The notes under the pieces were generated by a model. The model had not been told where the DNA came from. It did no database searches and saw only the letters and a list, made by a program, of their open reading frames with translations. From positions 1-27,361 of the IMG/VR virus record IMGVR_UViG_3300030419_000691: DNA of 27,361 bases; one strand, 5' to 3'. A program made the position numbers and the translations under genes. Origin of the DNA: a virus. Below, piece by piece: positions 6,794 to 16,100 of this stretch (the first letter of the stretch is position 1; the number at the start of each line of letters is the position of its first letter).

Positions 6794-9718
6794 ATGCCTT
6801 TAATTACTTCTTCTATACCTAACCTCATTAATGGAGTTAGTCAGCAGCCACCTGCCTTGAGGTTGGCATCACAAGCAGAGGAAGTTGTTAATTGTATGTC
6901 GAGTCCAGTCGAAGGACTGAAGAAGAGGCCACCACTGAATAATGTCGCTCGCTTATTTATTGAGAACAAGTCAACAGTCCGACCATTTATTCACATGGTT
7001 TCAAGGACTAACGATATTAACTACATCATCATTATTCAAGATGGTGCAATCAAGGTAGCAAACTTAGACGGAACACTTGTTACTCCTACCGCTACCACTG
7101 CTGATCTAAGCTACTTAGATATAACTGCTGGTCATCCTTCTGAGCAATTCAGAGTTGCATCTATTGCTGACTACACATTCATTGTTAACAAAGAAAAGGA
7201 AGTGGCTATGTCCACTGACTTGTCACCAACAACTATCACTGATCCCACAGCGATGGTGTTTATCAAGTCGGCAGAATATGACACTGAGTACAGCGTTACG
7301 CTAGGAGGCACAACCAAGTCATATACAACACCTCCTGCTGGTGGAGAACAGATTGCAGCCTCTTATCAACAGGCAGCTAACAGTGCCTCTGTTGGAGTTA
7401 CAGCAACTGATCATGGAATGATAGTAGGTGATAAGTTTAAAATCACTTTTGCTACTGCTTCTGGTGGGGTGGCTGGCACTTATGAGGTGGCTTCTGCTGC
7501 AACAGATTCTTTTACTTACACAGCAGGAACATCAAATGATTCAAGTGTTAACTCTGGTAATTGCACTGTCGTACCTGAAGTAAAATTATCAACAGTTGAT
7601 ATTGCAGATAAATTAGGACAACAGTTACATTCAATTAGTGGGTTCACTGTTGACAACGATGACTACATAATTCACGTCAAGAAGGATGATGGAAGTGATT
7701 ATGAAATCACAAGCAAAGATGACAAGACAGGAGAAGCAACTAAAGCAATTAAAGGTGTTGTCGATGACTTAGACGATCTACCTATCAAGGGATATGAAGG
7801 GTTTATTGTTAAAGTACAAGGCTCTCAAGCTACTAGATATGACGACTACTATGTAAAGTTCACAGTTAACAAAGACTATGCAACCCTTGGAGAATTTGGT
7901 GATGGAGTATGGAGAGAAACAGTAGCACCAGGAATTAAATATAGATTTGACGAGGCAACGATGCCTCATGTATTAATCAGAAAAGAAGATGGTAGCTTTA
8001 CATTCCAGAAATATATAAAAGGAGAAACTACTGCTACCTATGCACAGTCAGGTACAACAGTTACTGTTACCAAAGCAGATCACGGAGTAGAGAATGGAGA
8101 CTTACTACTACTCAAACCTTCTACTGGAACCAACACTACTGCAAACACAGGAGTCTTTTCTGTCAGAGCAACAGCCTCAAATACGTTTACTTACACGTCC
8201 TCGCAAAGTCAGACAACTTCAGGAAACATAACCTATGGAACTACATGGTCAGGTCGTATAGCTGGTGACAAGAAGACAGCATTAGAGCCTACCTTTGTAG
8301 GTAGAACGATAAACAATTTAAACCTATTCAGAAACAGATTAATAATGTTATCTGAAGAGAATGTCATCCTTTCTGCTAGTGATGACTATGGACGCTTCTG
8401 GCCTGAAACTGTTCAGACTATGGTGGATAGTGATCCAGTAGATCTTGCTTGCGGTGGTAGCTCTATCAACATTCTTCTATCTACTGTCGCCTTTGCTAAC
8501 ACTCTTCTCTTATTTAGTAGGAACTCTCAGTTCAGGTTAGATGCAGGACTAAACGTAGGCTCTGCCTTAACACCTAAGACAGCCACCATTACACAGATGA
8601 CCTCCTTTGACATGGATACATCTGTTGACCCGATAGCTGTTGGTCGTAATACATACTTCCCTATACCTAAAGGGAACTTCAGTGGCTTAAGAGAGTTCTT
8701 CCTGCCTGACTCCAGTGGATCAGTACCTTTATCAGAAGACGTAACATCCAGTATCCCTAGATATATACCGACAAATCTATGTAGTCTTATCTCTGCTGTG
8801 GCAGAAGATGCTGTTGCAATGCTTAGTCTTGACCAGCCTAAGAGAATATATATTTACAAGTTCTTCTTTGAAGAAGATACGAAACTTCAATCAGCTTGGT
8901 CTTACTGGGAAGTTAGCGGTGCAAAGAAAATAATAGGTGCTGCAATTAAAGGTAGTGATTTATATGTACTTACTGAATATGACGAAGATGGAAACTCATC
9001 TCAATCAGGAACTTACCTAGAGAAAGTATCATTAAGACCTGAACAAGTAGACCCAGGAACAGAGATAGAAATACTGCTAGATAGAAAGATTACTGAGTCA
9101 GAAGTTACATCGACAAGTCTTAATAATGCTGGTGCTTTAGGTGTAGAAACTGTCATCACTCTTCCTTACCCTATTAATACTGGGGCAGACATGATTGTAG
9201 TAGGAAGATACGAGGCAGGTAATACTCTCCTAAGACATGGACAAGTTATCGAACCACTCTCTCAAACATCCAATACAATCACAGTCCTTGGAGACTTGAA
9301 GACTCAGGTAGGAGGTAAGACACCACGCTTCTTTGTTGGAGAAAGATACACTATGACTTACGAGTTCAGCACTCCATATATAAAAGAACAGCCGCAAGGT
9401 GGTGGTGTTGCATTAGCAGCAGGGCCGAAACTACAGATGAGAACGTGGACTGTAATCTTTGATGAGTCGTCAGCTTTTGAGTTAAAGGTTACTCCTGCAA
9501 GTAGAGACACAAACACCTATCCCTATAACGGAGTCATTGTTGGTGAAGCTCCTCCACTCATCGGAGATCCTTCAGTTCTTACAGGATCTTTCCGTGTTCC
9601 TGTGATGACCAGCAATATAGATACTAAGATAGTAATTAGTAGTACGAGTCCATTACCTTGTCGATTCCAATCAGCCGAATGGGAAGGGTTCTATCATACG
9701 AGAGCGAAAAGGCAGTAG
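6794..9718 (+). CDS. Tail tubular protein B, T7 gp12-like nozzle, with two inserted repeat domains
   Basis: 974 residues, longer than T7 gp12 (794). The start LITSSIPNLINGVSQQPPAL, followed by RLASQAEEVVNCMSSPVEGL, is diagnostic of the nozzle protein. So is the central region with FRNRLIMLSEENVILSASDD and the QFRLDAG loop. The extra length comes at least partly from two related inserts, residues ~197-260 and ~417-480. Each runs as a DHG turn, a GD, a GTY/GVF strand, then FTYT, and ends SGN. That layout resembles the small beta modules often annotated as ubiquitin-activating enzyme E1 FCCH-like in phage tail proteins. These probably decorate the outside of the nozzle. It overlaps the next gene by 40 bases. 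Confidence 0.95.
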   Translation: MPLITSSIPNLINGVSQQPPALRLASQAEEVVNCMSSPVEGLKKRPPLNNVARLFIENKSTVRPFIHMVSRTNDINYIIIIQDGAIKVANLDGTLVTPTATTADLSYLDITAGHPSEQFRVASIADYTFIVNKEKEVAMSTDLSPTTITDPTAMVFIKSAEYDTEYSVTLGGTTKSYTTPPAGGEQIAASYQQAANSASVGVTATDHGMIVGDKFKITFATASGGVAGTYEVASAATDSFTYTAGTSNDSSVNSGNCTVVPEVKLSTVDIADKLGQQLHSISGFTVDNDDYIIHVKKDDGSDYEITSKDDKTGEATKAIKGVVDDLDDLPIKGYEGFIVKVQGSQATRYDDYYVKFTVNKDYATLGEFGDGVWRETVAPGIKYRFDEATMPHVLIRKEDGSFTFQKYIKGETTATYAQSGTTVTVTKADHGVENGDLLLLKPSTGTNTTANTGVFSVRATASNTFTYTSSQSQTTSGNITYGTTWSGRIAGDKKTALEPTFVGRTINNLNLFRNRLIMLSEENVILSASDDYGRFWPETVQTMVDSDPVDLACGGSSINILLSTVAFANTLLLFSRNSQFRLDAGLNVGSALTPKTATITQMTSFDMDTSVDPIAVGRNTYFPIPKGNFSGLREFFLPDSSGSVPLSEDVTSSIPRYIPTNLCSLISAVAEDAVAMLSLDQPKRIYIYKFFFEEDTKLQSAWSYWEVSGAKKIIGAAIKGSDLYVLTEYDEDGNSSQSGTYLEKVSLRPEQVDPGTEIEILLDRKITESEVTSTSLNNAGALGVETVITLPYPINTGADMIVVGRYEAGNTLLRHGQVIEPLSQTSNTITVLGDLKTQVGGKTPRFFVGERYTMTYEFSTPYIKEQPQGGGVALAAGPKLQMRTWTVIFDESSAFELKVTPASRDTNTYPYNGVIVGEAPPLIGDPSVLTGSFRVPVMTSNIDTKIVISSTSPLPCRFQSAEWEGFYHTRAKRQ

Positions 9719-10176
9719 CTTATCAAAGGCGTACAGAATTAGAAGATATTAGATTTATTGGTGAGAATATGAGAGATGAGGATATAGCTGAGATCAGAGC
9801 ACAGTCAGGACTAACACCCATAGCTAGTTTGTTCTACTGCTTTTTCAAGAGTAATCCCTGCATGACTATGGTTAGCAGGCATGGACACCCAATGGGTATG
9901 TGGGGCGTGATACCTGAATCAGAGACATCTGGTCGTATATGGATGTTGGGTTGTCAGTCTATGTTGGATGATCCAAGCGACAAGCGTACATTCTTAAGAC
10001 GATCTAAGGTAGAACTAGACAAGATTATTCAGGAGTATCCTGTATTATTTAATGTAGTAGATGCTAGAAACAAAGTCCATGTCAGATGGCTTCAATGGAT
10101 GGGATTTACATTCATTAAAAAGCACTCAGAATATGGGCCAGAGAGTCGGCTCTTCTATGAATTCGTGAGGATCTAA
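9679..10176 (+). CDS. gp13-like protein, GNAT-type fold (T7 internal virion protein A family)
   Basis: 165 residues from ATG 9679 (T7 gp13: 138). A TTG at 9658 would add seven. The layout is that of the T7 gp13 / DUF2833 family: an early MRDEDIAEIRA, then GMWGVIPE and RIWMLGCQSM strands, a helix (RRSKVELDKIIQEYPVL), NVVDARNKVHVRWLQWMGF and a final aromatic strand. This is the core of a GNAT acetyltransferase fold. In T7, gp13 is required for particle assembly and no acetyltransferase activity is established. The start lies inside the gp12-like gene (40-base overlap), and the stop is 2 bases before the next ATG. Confidence 0.85.
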   Translation: MGRVLSYESEKAVAYQRRTELEDIRFIGENMRDEDIAEIRAQSGLTPIASLFYCFFKSNPCMTMVSRHGHPMGMWGVIPESETSGRIWMLGCQSMLDDPSDKRTFLRRSKVELDKIIQEYPVLFNVVDARNKVHVRWLQWMGFTFIKKHSEYGPESRLFYEFVRI

Positions 10177-10178
10177 TT

Positions 10179-10856
10179 ATGTGCGGCCCAGCAGCAATAT
10201 TTATGGGGGTGCTGTCAGCAGGTCTGAGCATCATGCAACAACAGGCAGCAGTCAGAGCACAGAACGCACAGATAGAATATCAAAATCAAGTAGCAGAACA
10301 GGAGTATCAATACAATATAGGGAAAGCAGACGCTGCAAGAACTAACGAAGCACAACAAAAACAATTACAAGATGATGTTATAGCTCAGAACCTCTTCCTT
10401 GCTAATGAAGCATACGAAAGTGATATTGCTGCATTGAACTTAAGAATGATGCAAGAGCAAGCAGCAGCAGGAGCAGAGAAAAGGAAAGGCTCACTTGCTG
10501 CATTGCAAGCTAAAGGAGAAATAGTTGCTGCTGGTCGAGTAGGAAATAGTATTCAAAACCTTATTGCTGATGTTCAACGACAACAAGCAGCATTTGATTA
10601 TGCAACAGATCAGAATCTAGCCTTTACTGGTAAGCAATTAACAGAACAAAAACGTGGAGCAGGAGTAGAAAGAGCTAGCCGAATTGCAAGTCAACAACCA
10701 TACTTAGAACGAACGATATTAGATCCTTGGAAACCTATAAAACGACAGAAAGTAAAAGGCCCAGGATTAGTAGGGTTTTTAAGTGCTGGTTTGGGTGGAG
10801 TCACTACAGGCTTGAATACACAGGTGGGACTTAAACAAGCAGGTCTTATCGATTAA
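10179..10856 (+). CDS. Internal virion protein, T7 gp14-like
   Basis: 225 residues (T7 gp14: 196). It begins MCGPAAIFMGVLSAGLSIMQ, the short hydrophobic start found in gp14 homologues. A long Ala/Gln-rich amphipathic helix follows (residues ~20-165) and then a Gly-rich hydrophobic end (LVGFLSAGLGGVTTGLN). In T7, gp14 is part of the inner core and after ejection forms a pore in the outer membrane. The long helix and two apolar ends agree with that role. No enzyme motif is visible. It is tightly packed: 2 bases after the gp13-like stop and 3 bases before the gp15-like ATG. Confidence 0.9.
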   Translation: MCGPAAIFMGVLSAGLSIMQQQAAVRAQNAQIEYQNQVAEQEYQYNIGKADAARTNEAQQKQLQDDVIAQNLFLANEAYESDIAALNLRMMQEQAAAGAEKRKGSLAALQAKGEIVAAGRVGNSIQNLIADVQRQQAAFDYATDQNLAFTGKQLTEQKRGAGVERASRIASQQPYLERTILDPWKPIKRQKVKGPGLVGFLSAGLGGVTTGLNTQVGLKQAGLID

Positions 10857-10859
10857 CTC

Positions 10860-13127
10860 ATGGCAAAATTTACACAACAAGGTCTTCAATCCAGAAAGAA
10901 AGCTTACAGCGATGAAGCTACTGGATCTGTCGCTACTCCTCTTAAAGGATTAGAGATCCAAGCACCTGGTCTTAATCCTCAAGCTGCACCTGTCGATTCT
11001 TTCGTAAGAACAGGTAGACCTAATGCACCTGGGGCTGTTCAGTTAGGTGAACTCGCAAGGCTTCCTGAACCAGCAGAGATTACAAACTTAGAGAACTTAT
11101 CTAGGTCGTTAGGTTCTTTAAATGCAAACTTACAAAACGCTGTTAACGCTTACCTTGGTTATCAGAAAGATGTCAACGAAGAATTAAAACTAGAAGCGAA
11201 ATCTATTGTTGAACAAACTCCTAACACAGGTCGTAACCCAGAAGAAACCTTAGCTCAAATTGGTAAAGAGATGATTGTCATCTCAAGTAATCCTGAAAAT
11301 GATATTAAAGAAAGAAGAGGTGCAGAGAAAGTATTATCTCAGTTACAAAATGATGGAAGATTAAAACGACATATCAATTCAGAACTTAAGAAGCAACAAG
11401 TAATTACTAATGCTTCTAATTTAAAGCAAACATTATCTGGCTTATATGTAAAGAATGAGGCAGGTGAAGATGTTCCTTTTAATTCAATATCATCTAGTGA
11501 TCCAAGATACCTTGAAATAATAAAACCTCGTATCTATGGCGATATTGAATTAAGCCCTAAAGAATATAATGATGTTAGCGGTACAATTACAAACACTCTT
11601 GCTAACTACAAAGCAACACATGATAAAAGCCATAAAACATATTTAATCAATGAACTCAGGTTATCCCAAGCCACTCGTATTAAAGAGATTGGTAATACTT
11701 TAGGTACGAATGGAACATCTTCTGTCGTTGAAAGTGTTATTAACTTACAAACAGTATTAGATGAGACTCGTCTTAAGTTACCTGGTCTAAGTACAGAACA
11801 AAACAATAAAGTAAGTGCAACTTTAATTAGTGATTTAGTTAGTGGATTTATGAGAAATAATAAAGGTGCTAATACAGATGCTTTAGAAGAAGTTCTTTCT
11901 AGTTTAATGATTGGGCCAGTAGAAGGTAGAACAAAACAAGTTGAAAACGCAGACGGTAGCGTGAGTACGATAATTAATGAGAAGCAAAGATGGATTAATC
12001 AGTTCGGTGGTGAGCCTTGGCTAGAACAACAAATCATCACTGCTAAATATAATCTTGCAGAACTAGATAATAAAGAAGAAAAAGCTTATATTATTACTGA
12101 AAAGAACGAAGCTGACGATTCTTTAAGAGATGGAACTGATGAAGATCCTAGTGTCTTAACACTAATTCAAGAGAAAGATTTTGAAAGAGCAAGAACAAAG
12201 TTAGAAGAATTAAAAACAAATTACAGAACTAAAGCTATTGCTAACAATGTCGATTCTTCTGCTATTGCCGAGGTCTTAGATCATTACGATAGTGTCTTTA
12301 AAAAGTTTACTAAAGCAGATTCATTTGACATGAATAGTCGAATGACAGAAATCTCAAGACTATTACCAACCGCAGTTCTTAGTGTTTCAGATGCTGCAAC
12401 AGCATTAGAGTTACTAAGTTCACTTGAAGATGAATATGGGTACGATAAAAATGTTGTTGATTTTGCATTTCAAACTAGAAAAGTTCTTGACTATTCAAAG
12501 CTGCCAGATATGAAACAACAGATGACAAGTTTAACTAATTTGTTAGGTGAAATAGAGAAAGATTGGAAAGATTATTCAGTACGACCTTCTTCTGCTGGTG
12601 GAGAAGATTCAACTATAGAATTATCCGAATGGGGTAACGCTAAAGCTAAAGGAATAGAAATAGGAACAGAAATTATTATTAGAAATTTAAAAAACAAAAC
12701 ACCAGGAAATATTGCAAAAGAACTTCAACAAGTAATTACTAGAAGAGGATTAGGTTTAGAAAAAGAATTTGAAAAGAAATGGTCAACAGACCAAGGGGTT
12801 GAATTTGAAGGGAGCTATGAAAGTTCTTTAGATGATGTATCAGATCAGTTCAAGTTAGACAGAGCAGACATTGGGCCTAATAATCGACAGAAATTAATTA
12901 GATCAGTTCAAAGCTATAGACCTATGTTTGGCCCTGACACTATTAGAGACATGGCAACTAAAGCTTTTCAAGGGAAAATGGATAGGAGACTAAGACGAAT
13001 CTTAATAGAATCAGGCATGAAGCCAGGTGACTTCTTTGTAGAACAAATGGAGAAGTTCAACGGTTATATCCAATTAAGTAAGCAAGAGAGAGATAATCTT
13101 CTAAGATTGAATGAAGTACCGCTTTAA
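10860..13127 (+). CDS. Internal virion protein, T7 gp15-like
   Basis: 755 residues, almost the same as T7 gp15 (747), in the gp15 position between gp14 and gp16 homologues. It is mainly helical, rich in Lys/Glu/Asn/Leu, with no signal peptide or membrane span. I see no lysozyme-like catalytic motif; marine relatives sometimes carry one in this gene or its neighbours. T7 gp15 stacks in the core inside the capsid and after ejection builds a periplasmic tube with gp16. The identification rests mostly on length, composition and order. The next gene follows 12 bases later with a clear ribosome site. Confidence 0.85.
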   Translation: MAKFTQQGLQSRKKAYSDEATGSVATPLKGLEIQAPGLNPQAAPVDSFVRTGRPNAPGAVQLGELARLPEPAEITNLENLSRSLGSLNANLQNAVNAYLGYQKDVNEELKLEAKSIVEQTPNTGRNPEETLAQIGKEMIVISSNPENDIKERRGAEKVLSQLQNDGRLKRHINSELKKQQVITNASNLKQTLSGLYVKNEAGEDVPFNSISSSDPRYLEIIKPRIYGDIELSPKEYNDVSGTITNTLANYKATHDKSHKTYLINELRLSQATRIKEIGNTLGTNGTSSVVESVINLQTVLDETRLKLPGLSTEQNNKVSATLISDLVSGFMRNNKGANTDALEEVLSSLMIGPVEGRTKQVENADGSVSTIINEKQRWINQFGGEPWLEQQIITAKYNLAELDNKEEKAYIITEKNEADDSLRDGTDEDPSVLTLIQEKDFERARTKLEELKTNYRTKAIANNVDSSAIAEVLDHYDSVFKKFTKADSFDMNSRMTEISRLLPTAVLSVSDAATALELLSSLEDEYGYDKNVVDFAFQTRKVLDYSKLPDMKQQMTSLTNLLGEIEKDWKDYSVRPSSAGGEDSTIELSEWGNAKAKGIEIGTEIIIRNLKNKTPGNIAKELQQVITRRGLGLEKEFEKKWSTDQGVEFEGSYESSLDDVSDQFKLDRADIGPNNRQKLIRSVQSYRPMFGPDTIRDMATKAFQGKMDRRLRRILIESGMKPGDFFVEQMEKFNGYIQLSKQERDNLLRLNEVPL

Positions 13128-13132
13128 GAGGA
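13126..13132 (+). promoter_or_regulatory. Ribosome binding site for the gp16-like gene
   Basis: AAGAGGA, with its AGGA seven bases before the ATG at 13140, overlaps the stop codon of the gp15-like gene. It is one of the few good Shine-Dalgarno sites in this window; most genes here lack one. It supports the chosen start and suggests the giant protein is translated independently. Confidence 0.7.
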
Positions 13133-13139
13133 AACAGGG

Positions 13140-16100
13140 ATGGGGCAGACAATTATAGATGAAGAGACTAAGATCGAGTCTCAAACATGGTCGGCTCCTG
13201 CAAACTTTGAACTACCTACTAAGTTTGAAGATATTCTTACTGACGAATTAACAGACGAAAAAGATACTGAACTTATAAATAATCAGAAAGATACAAATCT
13301 AATTCAAGAAAAAGAACAACGTAACTATGTACCTCCTACACCTGGAGAATATTTAGCCACTCATCCGTTAAAGCCTGGTGCTGATTTCTTAGGGAATGTT
13401 GTTAAAGGTGGGACACAACTTGCTTATAACAGTTTACTTGATAATTTATTGCAGCCGAATACTTTACTAGGAGGTGAACAGCTTGATCCTGATAACTATT
13501 CTCCTGAAACACATCCTCAGTTTTATGATAAGAAGTTTGTTACAGATAAAGATGGAAACCTTATACCTATTGAAGGCATTGAAGTAGGTGATACGACTGA
13601 TTTAAAAAAGGAATTAAATCCTCAAACTTCTACTCTTTATCAGACAGAATTTGTTGGGCCTATTAGACCTACTGTTGGTATAGATGGCAAATTCAATAGA
13701 AATCTTATTAGTATTGCAGGTAAAAATGGAATATTAGGTGAGTGGGGAAAAGCAAGAACAGCTAATAAAGATGGGGTTTGGGAGGATTACAACTTTTTAT
13801 TTAGCGATCAACCTCTTGATTATGACAAAGGCATGTTGTCAACAATGACTTCATGGCTTCTTGTTCATGCCTTAATAAGTAGAGGTGGGAAAGGAAGCAA
13901 ATTAGATTTTATGAATTGGAAGAAGCCAAGAGCTTTAACTAGATTAGGAAAACAAGTAGGTGGATTAAAAGGTTTAAAACTCAATTTGAAAGGCAGAGGA
14001 CTTAGAGCATTAACAGAAGGTCAGGCAACAAGTCTTTTGGTCAATGAAGTTCTAGGTACTCCAGGGGATACAGGCGTAGGTGGCTTTGCTTCAGATGCTG
14101 TTGTCTCTATGGGAGATCAAGCAGGCTTAAACTTAAGAAGTCCTATTACTGATTTCTTAGGCTCAGAGAATACAGCGAATGATCCATATCAAGTCGCCAA
14201 GCTTAAGAATCGACTTGCTGAACTCTTCATTGAAAATCAAGTTGGAGGTGCATTACCTGAAGGCATTGGATTAGGTAAGAATCAATTACTGAAAGCACCA
14301 GCTTTAGCAAAAAGTTTTAGCAGAGGATTTAATACACAGCTTGAAAAAGTTACAGACTTTGCAGCAGATTTAATTGTTCAACAAAAAGCAGTAAGTGATT
14401 TAGAAAAAGCTGTCGTCTTAGCTAAAGATGGCCCAACTGAAATTAAGACAGAAGTTGTTCCTACTGAAAGAATTACTGGAAGTAAGAACACTGAACCTTC
14501 AGGAAAAAAAATAGAACCAAAAGCAACACAAGAAGAATTAGATATTCAAGTTAAAGAAGCAGAAGCAGAAGTCGTTAAAGCAGAAGAAAACGTAGAGAAG
14601 TCTGTTGAAACTCTTGGACAAAGAGATGGTCTAATTAAAAACGCATTACAAGGAGAACTTAAAAAGGTTGCACAATCTGATGCAAGAGCATTAAAAGAAA
14701 CAGATGCAGTATTAAAGCAAACAAGAAAAGGTCGTAAGAAGATAGAACCTGGTACACCTCATCCAACAGATCCTAATAAAGTTAGAAGTAATAATGGCAG
14801 ATGGGTTACTAAGGCTTACTACGACAAAGTTAATAAAGCATTAGCAGGGGCAGAAGAAATCAAAAAAGAAGTCTTTGCAAAAGATAAGGCTAGAATTGAA
14901 GACTTAGGTGATGCAATTAAGAAAGCTGAAGCAACTGCTAATACTCAAAGAACAATAGAACAAATAGAAGCAGAAGTAGAAGCTCAAGTTAATTCAATGA
15001 CTGACGCTGAGATCAAAGAAAGCTTGAGACAAAATCCTAAATACAAAGAGATTATTGACGAAATGGATGCAGTAATGGAAGACATAGATAAAAATTTAAA
15101 AGATCTGAATCAGAGATTTGAAAACATAGATGAAATTATTCGTGAAACAGATGAATACCTTGATGGATTAGATGAACAAATATTCAATCCAAAGACAACA
15201 GTTGAAGACAGAATTAAATTAGAAAAGTTATATCAAGGTGCTGATGCTACTAGACAAGATTTAAAACTACAAAAGAAATATCAAGCTGAACATCTTACAA
15301 ATGAAATAGGTACTAAGCCTGAGACTGTTGAAAGTCCTTTAACAGAACGTCCTCTCTTTGGTTTTGACATTAAAGGTGCGAAGCCTAGGTGGAGGCAAAT
15401 GAGTATTGAGTTTGAATCAGATATTGATAGAGCTATTTATATAGTTACTAAAAGACAAAAAGGAAGTGGCCCTGCAAAGTCAAGACCTTTATACATTGAA
15501 CAAGCTAATAAAGATGCAAGTAGAGCTAATCATAAATATCTAGCTTTCTTATATGAAAATGGTTTTAAAGATAAAGATATTCTCAAACATGCACCAAAAA
15601 TATATAACAAACTAGCTGATAATTATAGTGCTAATAGTGTTTATGATTTAAAAGATACTGGTGCTTGGAAAGATGGTAGCGACTTTGATTTTGAGATAGA
15701 TGAATCAGAATTTTACAATCCAGAAAGAAAACTAGGCGACATAATTAAAGATGTAGATGATAAGTTAACTGATGAATATAAGGCTAGAACAAGTCCTAAA
15801 GATCCAGGTGATGCGTTTGATCCTAACAACTTTATTGATGATGAAATAATCTTTGAAGCACCTAAATTACCAATACTACCGAAGAAAGGAATTAAAGGAA
15901 AAGCTTATGAGCCAATATTAAAATCAAGAACAAATGCAATCCTTAATAGAGCTTTAGAAGAAGGTATATCCCCTGCTGGTTGGAACAAGATATTAGATGA
16001 TATGCAGAGAATCTCTGGACTATCAGATACTAATTTCAAAATAATGCCAAAGGCATCAAGAGGGCCAATATCAGCAAGGGCAGCAGCAAATTATGGAATA

